Source: Lentinula raphanica
Taxonomy: Eukaryota; Basidiomycota; Agaricomycetes; Agaricales; Omphalotaceae
Direction of reading: 5' to 3'
NCBI GenBank assembly: GCA_027919835.1
Contig: JANVFP010000039.1
Coordinates: 62,001 to 126,000 of the forward strand
Length of the DNA: 64,000 nucleotides
Part shown: positions 1-11,363 of the stretch, in pieces
Position numbering within the stretch: position 1 is the first letter of the stretch
How the letters are laid out: the number at the start of each line of letters is the position of its first letter
Translations under genes and position numbers: made by a program
The notes under the pieces: generated by a model
The model's input: only the letters and a program-made list of their open reading frames with translations
Database searches by the model: none
Told to the model about the DNA's origin: nothing

Positions 1-1259
1 CGTATGTTCGACCACTTGCCCGACCGACTAATCCTCTCTTCATCACCAACAAACTTTGCCTGGAGATACCTCTTCTCTGTCTCAATCTTTGTCCACGCGC
101 ACACCCAGTTCGATCTTGTACCCCCGATGTAGGACACCTCTACCTCTGGGAACCACCCGCTCACGCTCGTACTGTCGAACAAAGCCTGAGTGGAAAGAGA
201 TCGGAGGGTTTTCTGCATTGGAGGCAGGAATCTTTAGTGACTACGTAGTCAGTATGTACTCAAGAATTAGCGAACGGGACGGGTCTGCTTACGCGAGTAG
301 TTCACCCTTTGCTGGAGGTCCTTCGAGACCCTTGGTGAAGTCCTCCTCACTCCAAGTAGATAATGACATCAGATCAGATTTCTTTTTCTTTCCGTCCAGA
401 TCGTATATCGTAGCCGTCGATGGGAGGCTCTGACTCAAAGGGTCATAGCAGGGATGGTCATAATATGAACTGACCCATTCCGCAACGGCCAAGGGAAGGT
501 CTTCCACAGACACTGCGGGATCATGCCAAGGAATATAGTTTGGGTTATCATCAGGAGGAGTGTACCCAAAGCTGAAATATGCGGGATCTACTTGGGAAAT
601 GAACATGCGAACAGAGACGGAGCGACAATTCGTGCGACCGACCATAAAGGATACACTTGGCGAGGTATTCCTGTAAGTCTTTGTACAGCTCTTCCTTTAT
701 CAGAGGATTCTGAGCTGCACCGAGAACGGACAGGATTGTAGCGCATCCAGCAGACCACCCAAAGATAGCCAGACCTCCTTTACCTTCGACCGAACTCGTC
801 TGAGACCGATAACTGGTATCGTGCGGCGATGGCATCTTTCGCCGGTTCAACTTTGGGATTTTCTCCCGTTGGATAAACATCCCCAAGAATTCCGCCAGCT
901 GTGCGCTCAATCGTTCCCAGAATTCCACGCTACCCTGTTCGAGCTCGTCTAATTCCGTGCGTGAATATGGCGTGGAACCGGCGTAGTCTCTGCGATGGAG
1001 AAAGACGGTGCGAAGGTTTAGAGGATGGGCATGAGCGTGGAGTTTGTAGAATTGGTCTATAGAGAACAGGAGGAAGGGTCAGAACGAAGGAGTATATGGA
1101 TGAGGAGGATTTCATGCGATACGAACATGCGTTGAAGATTCCACCATGTAAGAACACAACTGTCGTATAATCAACAGAGTCGGACGGGGCACCGCTGTCA
1201 GTGAAGGATAATTCAATTCCTTGAGAGAGGGTGTACGTTTGAACTTGCAGAGAAGGCAT
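1..1259 (-). CDS. alpha/beta-hydrolase fold protein (partial, runs off left edge)
   Basis: Four exons are read on the minus strand: 1259-1127, 1056-643, 587-293 and 231 to beyond base 1, separated by introns of 70, 55 and 61 nt. All phases agree. The start is the ATG at 1259 (MPSLQVQTY...). The order of motifs is that of an alpha/beta hydrolase: a beta strand ending in an HGG oxyanion-type motif (VVFLHGG), a DYAGS turn, the nucleophile elbow GWSAG, then a DPAYFSFGY segment after the third strand block. The catalytic Ser should be the S of GWSAG. The acid and His would lie in the last visible exon or beyond the window edge. No signal peptide is seen, so it is probably cytosolic. The substrate cannot be inferred. 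The third intron has a weak donor (GTCGGT), but the splice restores family-like sequence. Confidence 0.8.
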
Positions 1260-2726
1260 ACTGTACAAGTTTCGATGAAATAAGTGAAGAAGCATACATA
1301 AGGACGTTCTCACTTTTATAACAACGCAACTCCAATGGCAGATACTGTTTTGTACTAGCTCCCACCCGGCTTATGCCATGCCATATTGGGCTGACGTCCA
1401 GAACTAGTGTCGTGGCACGTTGATAGGATGACAATTGCTACAGGACGAAATGTGAAGCACCTAGTTCGATTGAGGGACAGACGAATAGAGATAAGGTGAG
1501 CGACAATTGGTAGTTTCAAAAAAGCGACTAGGATGGTGCTTACTATCGGGAGATAGTCCCACCTGCAGGGCTGACAACGATATACTACGGGCTTTTCTCT
1601 GTGTTTTTTCTCTTTCAGACGGACCGTGAATCAAGCCATGCCCTCCGAACTCGGCGTCGATTTGATCCCCGAAAGGTCAAGGTCGTTGAAGTAACTCATT
1701 GAACCGATCTCTCATCCAAGATGCATTCTATTCTCCTGGTCCTGATAAAGCATGCTAAGCATCTCGATACAATGTGCGCTATTCAGTGGTAGGTCGTCAA
1801 ATGCAGCAATTCCGCGGAGGAAACCAAACGGCCTTGAGGAGCCTTGAGGACGCAAAACGAGGGAAGATTTGGAGATAAGCCAAATGTTCTGCACCACTGA
1901 CGACAACATTGTCAACGAAAGCACGACTCGCTGTGGGACGAGTTACGGTATCTGTAAAAGGAGTTCAATGAGTATGTTTTGTCATTCTGTGACTATCGTC
2001 ATACCAGCTCCAACCATATGGTCAATACGGGTATGTATCAGGAATATCCACTGTAAGACTTGACTGGGAACAATATCCGTGTCCGATGTACCTCTCTTCG
2101 GTTTGGAGAAGACCAGGCGAATCAAAAGCAGCTTTGGAGTAGGTGGCACCTTCCGCTTGCCAGAGTAGGGAGACTGTGTTGTGTACACGAGTAGAATAAC
2201 CACTTCGTATGGATGGCGTCGACGTAGTGTTCATCGGATACTGTACATCCGGATAGAAAACTTCGCTACCGCGATACTTGATCTCGGAACTCAGCTAATT
2301 CAGGTCCTCGAATGGTCTTTGATCAGTTGAAAGTTTCTTCCTAGTGAGTACAACGATCGTGATTCGTGAGCAGACGCGGCCGAGTCAAAGTCCATTCTAC
2401 AGGGAAGATACACGCAAGTTTCAGGTTAGTCGAATGCACTGAGGTAGATACCCAGGGATCCAACCACTCACGTTGTAACCGCGATCTATTCCGCATCGTC
2501 TCCTGTTGTAGCAATTGTTTATCGCAATGCTCCTTGTACAAGAAAGTATAAATAGCTTGGGCCCAGAATCGAATGGTAGAAGAGCTGGTGGCCTGAGGTT
2601 GTGTTGCCACTGGTCGGCTTTGGAAAAAAAGTTGCTGTTGCTTTGGCGCCCAAACTTTTTCCAGCGCTACCGTCACGCGCATTGAGGCGCGTGACGTCAC
2701 CCATATGATCTTGCGCTTGGACAACG
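1260..2726. other. intergenic; possible unrecognised or decayed exons on the minus strand
   Basis: No gene can be assembled here. Three minus-strand stretches read like protein. One lies near 2290-2385 (begins MDFDSAASAHESRS). One at about 2022-2270 contains YRGSEVFYPDVQYP and GYSTRVHNTVSLLWQ. One at about 1780-1950 contains DTVTRPTASRAFVDNVV. They are in different frames, and no consistent set of splice sites joins them. A TATTTATA box at about 2550, on the minus side, could be the promoter. This may be a gene of unknown family or a pseudogene. Confidence 0.3.
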
Positions 2727-3822
2727 ATGTTGGATTTCAAACCACAACCAGACGGAATCAAATATCTCTACGATGGTGAGCTTCTCATTGACTCTAAGCA
2801 GAAGATACACCGAAGGTATCCCAACAGCGTGTAGAAAGTGGTTCACAATCGTCAGCATATTCACTGGACCGGTACTGTTTGTGATCAACGCTCCCTTTGG
2901 ACGCTTTACGCTCAATGGTCAGAGCATTTTCTTGTTGGACGGTGTGTATCGTGTATCAAAAGACCTTCTAGGACGTCGATCTCATCGTTGTGTAGGAAGA
3001 AAATCATGGATAGTCATGGAACTCGTGTCTCCTCTCACGTTCATCTTCACTTTCCTAAAATCGCCACTTTCTCAATACGAACCAGTCTTCGAGCTGTCGT
3101 TCGCCCAGTACATCCTAGCAGGAGCCTACCTGACTCATTACCTCAACCGCGCCATCATCTCTCCTCTTCGTACACCCTCTCGCTCCAAATCCCACATCAT
3201 AGTCCCCTTTTCCGGGGTCCTATTCAATGTTTTGAATGGATCCTTGATGGGAACATACCTTTCTTCGCCTGCTGCGTCCGTATATCTCTCTCGCACTCGA
3301 CCGTCTTTCTTCGTCGGATTGAGTCTTTGGGCGATCGGGTTCGCGGGAAATATTATCCACGATGAGATCCTTCTGAATATCCGTCGCAAGGCCAACTCTA
3401 AATCTGATGGCAAGACATCAAGAATCAGCGGTAGCGGTAAAACGGCAAAGGAGAACGAAGGTACTACGTCCGAGCATTATGCCATTCCGTATGGATTGCT
3501 TTACAAGTACATCTCGTATCCGAACTATTTTTGCGAATGGATTGAATGGTTCGGATTCGCTCTTGCTGCTTCTCCCTTACCGTTCGCTGCTCCCTCGCTC
3601 AGTGATGCTGTGAAAATCCTATCATTCCCAGCGATTTTCCTCGAATCCATCGGGGAGCCTTCTTCGCTTTTTGCGCCAAAGCTTACCCCTCCCTGGATTT
3701 TCATCCTCAATGAGATAGTGCTGATGCTCCCGAGAGCATACAAAGGGCACAGGTGGTACCACGAGAAATTTGGTAACTCGTATCCGAAGGAAAGGAAGGT
3801 CGTCGTGCCGTTTGTATGGTAG
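2727..3822 (+). CDS. steroid 5-alpha-reductase family membrane protein (3-oxo-5-alpha-steroid 4-dehydrogenase-like)
   Basis: Exons are 2727-2775, 2816-2941 and 2996-3822, giving 333 aa. The second intron (54 nt, GTGTGT...TGTGTAG) is a multiple of three and has no stop, so an unspliced reading frame exists but carries an insertion between LLDG and RKSWIVMEL. The first intron is only 40 nt. Features of the SRD5A/DET2 family are visible: NAPFGRF near the N terminus, the THYLNRAIISPLRTPSR block, the NGSLMGTYLS segment, and the C-terminal catalytic region with YKYISYPNYFCEWIEW and HRWYHEKFGNSYPKERK. There are several hydrophobic segments, so it should be an ER membrane NADPH-dependent reductase of an enone sterol or related lipid. 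The natural substrate in fungi is uncertain. A lysine/serine-rich loop (about residue 190-215) is low in complexity. Confidence 0.88.
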
Positions 3823-5219
3823 GACTGGGAGACGAACACGTTCAATCTAGTCTTGTGTTTGAATATTTTTGGACCCCGTTTTAGGTGATGACCTTGTGAT
3901 GTCGCGAGAAAAACTCGTTTGATTGATCATCTTTTTCGAAGTATCTGGTGTAGTGTTCTCGTTGATTTCAGGAGATGCGTCCTTCAATTACCTTCATTGC
4001 TACAGGTTACAAGTCTTGTTCATGACCATCAAACACCGAATGATTCCGGCTGAAACAGATGGCTGCAAGGGTGCTAGATCCCAGGTAGAAAAAAATCACA
4101 ATAAGGAAACTTGATTCTGGTGATGCTTGGGTAACGGTCGCCTTGGGATGAGCTCCTGGAATACGCGAGTCAAGCATGTGCATCATGACCTTCGCACCGC
4201 CGATGATTGCGAATCAACGTCTGCGTTGGATCACGTCTCTGACCTGGCAAAATTGCTCGCTGGGTTTCGAATGTCGGTACATGACCCGGGAATCTGAGAC
4301 GAAGATTGGTTACCAGGGGCTATGTAGACTTTTTATCTGTTCATCAAGCGATGGTAAAGCGGATTTCTGTCATATGTGGTTTTAGGTCTTCGGTCCAAAT
4401 ACCCGCCTGGGCTAGTGCTTCGCTTCAGGCGATATCTCTCCCCGTTATGATGTTCCAGTTCGCAGGTGAGTAACGTCACAAATCACGACTTGTTCACTGT
4501 CAAGACTCAGCAGAACTCAATGCAACGCTAGCCGACACTGATCTGAGTGGTTCTACTTATCCCGTTCACTCATTTGCGGGAGAGAGTGAAGTGAAGTGCA
4601 GTTATTATTATATTAACACCTTGGATCACTGATGATATCCTCAGCCTATATACAGGAAGATCCGTTCAATAACCTTTCCAGAAATCAAAACATGCTTGAG
4701 ATATGTCTTGCGACCATCGCGGAGGAACCATTGAAATATAGGGTAAGCCTGGTGAAAACAGCACCCAACGCAGAAACTGATTCGAGGGCTTTTCATCATC
4801 AATCAAGATTCTCCATAATGATATTCTTCAAAACACGGGTTTCATCAAATAAAGCGCTCGTCACAGCTCCTTATCATCTTCTCCCGTAAGAAGAGTTATC
4901 CCAAAACGAAAGGTCTGTGATTTTCACCCCAGGAACGTTGCCGAATTCTTACAATGCTATACAGTTTGCAGATCATTTGTCTGGGGTTAGAACCACCAAT
5001 CCATCTTTCTGACGACTCAAATACCTTCACTTGACGCGCAGTATCCCCTTCCTTCGTCCCCATACAAGCCCACATACCACCACCTATACTAAAGCCCACA
5101 GCAGCTGTCGTCGGTTTGTTTCTTTTCCGATTTCTGACATTCTCAGTGTTTCTGAATGGTTCATCCTCTTTATTGCGCACGTAGATTTGTGGCCCCGATC
5201 CCGAGCGCATCAGTAGATC
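3823..5219. other. intergenic, no gene seen
   Basis: Only short overlapping reading frames occur on both strands, with no family resemblance and no consistent splicing. The last 100-200 bases upstream of 5220 probably hold the promoter of the zinc-binding protein gene, but no clear core element was identified. Confidence 0.5.
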
Positions 5220-6290
5220 ATGCCTATCGGAGAAGACGACATAATGTTCGAGGAATCATGGACCTCTCCAACCGTATTGCTTGACAATGCAACAACATCT
5301 ATCAATGAAGCAGATCTCGATGAGAAAGCCAGCCCACTCTCCACTACCAGTACCGTCTTCACCGATGCTGCAAAGCTCCAGTGCCCAATATGCCGCCGCA
5401 TTTTACCCTCGAAAGAGTTTGGTCAATGTATCGGAGCACCTACTTCTGAATTCCCTGTGCTTAGAGATCAAAACGGAATGACCTCTAGGAAGCGAAAGCG
5501 GACAGAGAGCCGGACAGCACATGAAACCAGGTCCGCTCCCTGTCACGACTGCCTCGATAATCTTGGAGAAGAGGAAGGAGAGACATGGGGTAGATGTGAT
5601 AATCCCAATTGCTGGTCTCGGGGAGACCAGGCGAAATCGAGAATGAGCGGGCCTTTCGCGGACGAGGACGATTACCCCTTCTTCGGGAGGTCTATGTTGA
5701 GACCTACTCCATCGTCTTTCGTTCTTAGGCCTCGTCCCCAGTCGGACCGACCCGCTAATCCCAACAAACATAAACTAGGCCTGGTTTGTCCTCAATGCTC
5801 GCCCGAAGGCGGGCTTGGCTGTTCCCACAAATGGATCTGCGACGTATGTGCATTCTGGGAGAAGCAGCCGTTGGTATGGGAATGTCCTGGATGCCTGAAC
5901 GATTATTGTGATGAATGTGAGGAGGTCTGTTTCGGAGGATTGGATGAAGAAGAGCGATGTTTCGAGTGTGGAAAGCGGGATTTGTGCAGGGGTTGTAGGG
6001 AAAACTTCTTGAGCGGCTCACCCTCGAGCGAGAGAGGTTTACATGATTTTGACTTGGGCGAACAGATCTTCTCCTGGAGATGTCAACTATGCAATTTCCC
6101 TGTCTGCACCTCCTGTCTTCCGAGTGCCCTTGCGAACAGGAGGATCGACTCATGTCGGAACTGCTGCTCGCATCTATGTGGTACATGTCGGAGCCTCTTA
6201 GCTTGCCAAAGGTGTGGAGGAGAAATGTGTCAGCTTTGTTTAGGGGAGTCGCTCGCCATGCTTTGCCGCAAGTGCGAACATGGCGACTAG
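5220..6290 (+). CDS. cysteine-rich multi-zinc-binding protein, function unknown
   Basis: This is a single-exon frame of 356 aa starting at the ATG at 5220. The first about 45 residues are acidic and disordered. They are followed by a RING-like CPICRR pair, a basic RKRKR stretch (about residue 91-95, a possible nuclear signal), then a long run of CxxC pairs (CHDC, CDNPNC, CPQC, CDVC, CPGC, CDEC, CFEC, CRGC, CQLC, CTSC, CRNCC, CGTC, CQRC, CQLC, CRKC). The spacing suggests tandem zinc ribbons or treble clefs rather than one classic RING or PHD finger. No enzyme motif is visible, so a nuclear or protein-interaction scaffold is a guess. The stop codon overlaps a GTGAGT donor; splicing to an acceptor at about 6369 would still give TAG, so the protein end is the same either way. 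Confidence 0.75.
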   Translation: MPIGEDDIMFEESWTSPTVLLDNATTSINEADLDEKASPLSTTSTVFTDAAKLQCPICRRILPSKEFGQCIGAPTSEFPVLRDQNGMTSRKRKRTESRTAHETRSAPCHDCLDNLGEEEGETWGRCDNPNCWSRGDQAKSRMSGPFADEDDYPFFGRSMLRPTPSSFVLRPRPQSDRPANPNKHKLGLVCPQCSPEGGLGCSHKWICDVCAFWEKQPLVWECPGCLNDYCDECEEVCFGGLDEEERCFECGKRDLCRGCRENFLSGSPSSERGLHDFDLGEQIFSWRCQLCNFPVCTSCLPSALANRRIDSCRNCCSHLCGTCRSLLACQRCGGEMCQLCLGESLAMLCRKCEHGD

Positions 6291-6521
6291 TGAGTTACTC
6301 ATCGTTCTCATCTTTCAACTTCGACTTGATCTGTTGAATGTTATAAATCATACTGCATTCTGGATACAGGGCGTATTGTACATATATTTTTCGAGTTGTT
6401 GTAATGGTAAATCTCCTGTATATTACATGCATATCCAGAGTGGAATAAAAGTACATTGTTTAATTCGTTTTTCATCCTATGAAGCCCAGCGGTCGTTACT
6501 TCATCGTTGTGCTCTGCTTCC

Positions 6522-8473
6522 TCAAGGCCTAATTGAGGCCAGATGTGTATGATAACCAACCGGTACCACCGTCGTAGCAGTAACGGGTCTGAGACTTCCG
6601 GCCCCATCATTGGTATCATAAGCAACGGCACCCGGGAAGGGATGCTCGAGGTACGAGTTGAACGATCTGGCTTTCGACTCGGGCGGTATGTTGGCGTTCT
6701 GGTGCTCGATGACGATCTCACCGCAAATCGAGACTAGGGCGTTTCCGAGAACTTCGAAATCACTGAGCTGTAAAACCATCCAATCAGCTCATGACCAAGA
6801 ATCGAAGGAATGCAATAGCTTACTTCGTTCCAAATTTGAGCGCTGACTCGTGTCCACCAGAGCTGCCGGTGCCAGAAGGTCACCGCATAGATATTTTGGG
6901 AGAGTAATTTGTTCGTGAGAGCAGTGGAAACAGAAGCGTCATAGGTCGCGCTGAAATCCTTGGGAAACGGAAGAACAACGTTTACCTAGCACAGCATATG
7001 ATAGGTGCTCATCAGCGCTCAAGAATTTCCGCGTTTGTTGAGAGCTTACCATGGCCAGCGTGAACTCGCCATCTGGGTCCATGACTTCGGTAGCCATATT
7101 ATTTGCCAGCAGTCGACCTCCCTCTCGAGCAAGTTTGTTGCAGTAATCATGAATGGCAGCTTCACCTCCAACCCATTCACGCCATTGCAGGGCATAATGA
7201 ATAGACAAATAAGGCGTGTAATCGATTGTACCGTTATCTACACAGCAGTCAAAAATGGGCCAATCAAAGGCTTCTCGAGCAACAGCTTTGAGACACATAC
7301 ATTGGAATTGAGAAATGATATTGGTCTCGGGCCTGTCAGGACCTGGACTGACATAGGACGCGGAAGTTGGTATGGATGTTATCATGATATCCCGCGATCT
7401 AAAGGCGTTGAAGAGAAGGTCAAGATCTAGATAGTTCAAATGCGAACTTTTTCGGAATCCAGAGGAAAGCACATCCTCTCTTTGCATTCAACCACTTGTG
7501 TGCGCTCTGAGAATATAACAACTCAGTCCTTTTCGACAGATGGATTGTAATAGAAAAGGCCCTTACGCTGACGAAGAAGTCGGCGCCAGAAGCAGACAAA
7601 TCGAGAGTCTCCTGACCAACAGAGTGAGCGCCTACGAAATATGTTCGAAACTCGGATTATTTCATGAAGTTAAGCAAATTTACCGTCGACAATGGCCCAT
7701 ACCCCAGCATCCTTGCAGATCTTGACCATCTCCTTCCAAGGCATTGCGGCTCCGGGATTCGCAACGATCGAATCCACGACTGCAACAATCTTGCTTCCTT
7801 GAGGGGCATTTCGTTTCACGTTATCGATGTGGTTCTTCCATCCTTCAAGCACGGCTTGACGCGTAGTGGGGAAGAGGAGTTCGAACTGGGAAATCTCGAC
7901 ACCAGGCGTTGTATCATGAATGTACTGGATGGTCTTGTATACTGTGCCATATGTAGTGTTGCCTGTATAACAGAGTAAGGTCAGTTGGTATGTGTGCACC
8001 TGATGACGAATGAAGCCCTACAGCGAACGATAATATCGCCCGAATTCCAGAGGAAGTTCCTAAGTACTAGTCCCATACCAGTGGATGTGTTGGCGACCAT
8101 GACGATTTCGTCGACGTCCGCAGCGCCTACGAGCTTCGCGACCAGCTCACGAACGCCAATCAGAGGCGGGATAAACCCGATACGATAGTAATAGTCAGTG
8201 TTTTCCTCTTGCCATATTGTCAGCTCATTGCAAGCTTCGGTGACAATCTTGGGCAGAGCACCGAACGATCCTACATTCAAGAAACAGGTATGTCAGTTCA
8301 TGAGCATCAATTGACAGTAAGTTTCTACCATTATTGAGGTTGACGAAGTCCTTCTTGAAGCTGTAGTATTGAAGAAAGTCGTGCCCAAATCTGGGCGCGC
8401 GTTGGTCCCTGAAAAACTTGTTGAGCTTGAGGACGTCCTCAAGGGGTACTGGCTCAATAGATCGAGGGGCCAT
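6522..8473 (-). CDS. class V aminotransferase, isopenicillin N epimerase-like PLP enzyme
   Basis: Nine exons are 8473-8329, 8270-8022, 7962-7684, 7631-7567, 7506-7448, 7398-7301, 7237-7050, 6985-6824 and 6767-6522. They give 496 aa with every phase consistent. The N terminus carries FVNLNNGSFGALP, the substrate-loop motif typical of fungal epimerase-like members. NTSTGMGLVLRNF follows. The DGAHSVGQ motif (the Asp-x-Ala-His that holds the PLP ring) and SSAHKWLNAKRG, whose Lys should form the Schiff base, come next. NGTIDYTPYLS is the usual C-terminal signature. The family removes sulfur or amino groups or epimerises amino acids using PLP; fungal members of this subgroup have no firm substrate. 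No targeting peptide is seen. About 50 residues after GEIVIEHQ are an unusual tail. The gene converges with the zinc-protein gene, leaving about 230 bp between stops. Confidence 0.9.
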
Positions 8474-10089
8474 TGTGAGTCTTGATTGTGAAGAAGGAGG
8501 ATGGGGAATGGGAATGAAGAGAGAATGGGTGTTCCAGGGTTTCTTTATATCGGAGGGTAGCGGCTCACCGATTCTAAGTCTCCTCCGGAAGCGAGTACCA
8601 CAAATTCGAGAAAGCTGGCAAACTCCTTTCTGACTGCGAGCATGGAAATTTCTTGACTTAACAACAACCCCCGAAATCCACTTGACCGCCTGATTCTGGA
8701 GAGGGGATAATTCTTTTACCCTAGTCAATGGAAGCTTGCCAAGCGTCGCGAAGTTTCCATCCAGTCGTTATCTGAAGGCTTGAGCCCATGACTTTCATTT
8801 GGAATACCCTATCGTGGTTCAAGTGACAGCCCGTATGCATATTACACAATGAAGAACTTACAAGTTGAAGAACTAGGATAGTTTGCGGAAATACTGGAGA
8901 TAGTGGCTGAATGAGCTGGGACCACCTGTTGGCCTTTGGCACCGTGAGTACCCTTCTAGAAGTTCCAGAGATAGTAGGTAGCAAACATCGTATTCGAGCG
9001 TGGAGCCAGGAGCTTGTAAGGTGGAAGTCCGACGATGAGCATATAGTATCGTCTTGGTCATCTACCTCCTGTTCGGAATCGCTGTTATGTCGCTCGGAAA
9101 GCAGGATCCGCAGAGCTACAATATGAATTTGACTAGTAGATCAGAGAGCGTGAGTTGAACGATGCCTGGCAGCGGTGCATTAGTACAAGGAAGCGGACTT
9201 TACCTGCATCTGAGAACTGTTTAACTTTGTTCCTCACACTGGGTGCCTCTTATTGCTGAGTTAGGGGCGATGGTGAGGAAAAGCTAGCGATAAACGCCAT
9301 ATTGCAACATCGCACACTCGTCTTTCCCACCCATGGTTCGATGCACGGATATAAGCGCGAGGTGCTCAAAGCGTCAAAATCTACACGAGAGTCTTTTCCT
9401 GAAAAACGATTTCATGGAGCATCGATGCCGCTGTAGCAACGGAATATATCAGTGTACACCACACCTCGAGCGATCAACGAGCGTACATCGAGATAGTCCG
9501 GTTCACTCTGAGAATGTGAGAGAAAATTCTGCAGCTGGAACTGAGCTAATCAGAACGAAGACGGCTTGGTCGTTTGCAGAGTTCGTGCTAGAACACACTG
9601 ATATGTGGTACATGGAGCAGGATGAATGGAAAACCGATTCGAAGAGTGCAAGCTCCTCTTCTATTCTAGTCGCACGTTAACAACGCATTCAAATAGTGCA
9701 GGGTTGAGCATGAGTACCGAAAACTATCGTCGGCATTCAACGTCAGGTAAGAGTAATGCGGAATGAAGTTTGAACGCACCTCAGCATGCCATATGAAAAT
9801 GTCATGACCTCCTCCGTTATCATCGTACCACAAAATTCACGAAGCGATACACCGTAAAAGACCAGAAACCCATAGGGAGGCCGAGTTGTCAAGAGCCAAA
9901 CATCACTTGCTGGGTTGACAGTCTCGCCCGATATCCAAACGATCGACATGAGTTCAATGTGGGTAGGGCTATGATAGTTGAACGATCTCTCTCATTACTG
10001 AGCGCTCGGAGGCTCGCGGCAGGATTGCATTTTACTTTGAGCTCGCACAGAAAACAATTCAATTTTCACTGTTTGAACGGCGTACATGA
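8474..10089. other. intergenic with only weak coding signals
   Basis: No recognised gene lies here. On the minus strand, 8713-9130 contains possible exons (reading TSSWLHARIRCLLP and then VPKANRWSQLIQ) with a plausible GTAAGT intron, but no start or family match. A second candidate at 9503-9949 is listed separately. The first about 200 bases next to 8474 should contain the aminotransferase promoter. Confidence 0.35.
9503..9949 (-). CDS. hypothetical small protein (weak candidate)
   Basis: Two exons, 9949-9780 and 9665-9503, joined across a 114-nt intron (GTGCGT...GACTAG), give a 110-aa frame. It begins MSIVWISGETVNPASDVW and ends SLTFSE. The phase across the junction is consistent and codons look ordinary. 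However, the intron is longer than neighbours, there is no family resemblance, and no promoter element is evident. It could be chance. It is listed because it is the best reading in this otherwise empty stretch. Confidence 0.2.
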
Positions 10090-11363
10090 TTAAATCTCTA
10101 GAGACGAAAGATAAGACTCGACTTCAAAAAGAAAGATGCGGAGACACTGACACATATTTGAGCCACCTTCACTAGGAGATGAAACCAAAAAATCTTCCTG
10201 ATTATAGCCTGAGGCGAACCCTTGAGGATAAAGTACTTCGAAGCGCTTCCGAAACCATGCATCCTGAGTTCCGGTTGGTCTTCCCGTCAATATGTGTACA
10301 TTACTCCAAGAAACGAACTCACAAATTTCTGCTCGAAACCTTTGTCCCCTTTCGGGATTTTGACAACGAAAACATTCGGATAAGCCAAGTTGGTGATTCG
10401 CACAGAAGCGATTTCGCATTTTTCATTCGCTGAGAAAACGATGTTCTTCACATCGGGATTACTAAACAGAGAAAGAGCGTCAGGTCAAGATATAACATAT
10501 GAGGGCTCGAACATACAAGTGAAGTAATCCATATTGTTCAATGAGTCTCCAAACCTCTTGCTTCAGCTGAGGGTATAGCTGGTCTCTGATATACCACTCA
10601 AATCCATCTGCGCCATTCCACTTTGGTTGCCAGTGGCAAGCTTCGTGCTCGTGCAAAGGCTTTCCCTTGTACCTCATGACAATCACAGGTCTTCTTTGGC
10701 CATTGACCGGCCAAGTCGCAAGCTGTCCGGACTCGACGAGCAAACCCACTTTCTTCAGTGCATTCACCTCTGCATACTCCCATTGCGACGGCATATTGAG
10801 GAAACCCTTCGCTGAAATTGTGCGACCACGGAAGAAATTCCGGACTTTGTTTTTGAGGTCACTGGGTGCGGTGACGCTGGCTATCATCGCAGCGGGAGGT
10901 ACAGGGATAGGGAATATGCGATCTGATTCATGACCTTTGCCTTTTTCGGAACGTTTTATCGCTGGTAGCATATCAGGTTCGTAGGGCCGTTGGTGATCCA
11001 AGTTGATTTTGAAACCTTCGATAGGCTTTGCTGGATAGGAATGATCAATCATCCCAACAAACGACGCAAAACAAAATCTCACAGAAAAGTCCGTGTGGAT
11101 ATGATTTTTCTTCTCCGTAAACACCTGTGATCCAATCCTCCTGCATAGACGAAGAGTTGTCAAACAAATCTGGATAAAACATTGCGGATGCTCACGTCGA
11201 ATTCTTCCAGAAGAAGGGTTTTGAGTGGTATGGTCTTTTGCGACTCAGGATTGATCCCATCTTCTCGCAAAACATCCGAAGTTGGAGCAGCGAAAACGGG
11301 TATTGCCAGGGAAGAGACAGTTGACCCAATTTGGATGAGGAGCAAGACCAAAGCTCGGACCAT
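10090..11363 (-). CDS. secreted protein of unknown function
   Basis: Exons 11363-11196, 11124-10517, 10461-10323 and 10263-10090 (introns 71, 55 and 59 nt) give 362 aa. The first 25 residues (MVRALVLLLIQIGSTV..., ending AIPVFAAP) form a classic signal peptide, so export through the secretory pathway is expected. The mature part holds KKNHIHTDFSVRFCFASFVG, a linker of Lys/Pro-rich sequence, a WEYAEVNALKKVGLLVESGQ helix region and a HWQPKWNGADGFEWYIRDQLYPQL segment. The C terminus has DAWFRKRFEVLYPQGF. No domain family is recognised. Only two or three Cys are present in the mature part, unlike small Cys-rich effectors. Because three introns must be spliced to read the frame, the gene is probably active rather than decayed. 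Confidence 0.65.
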
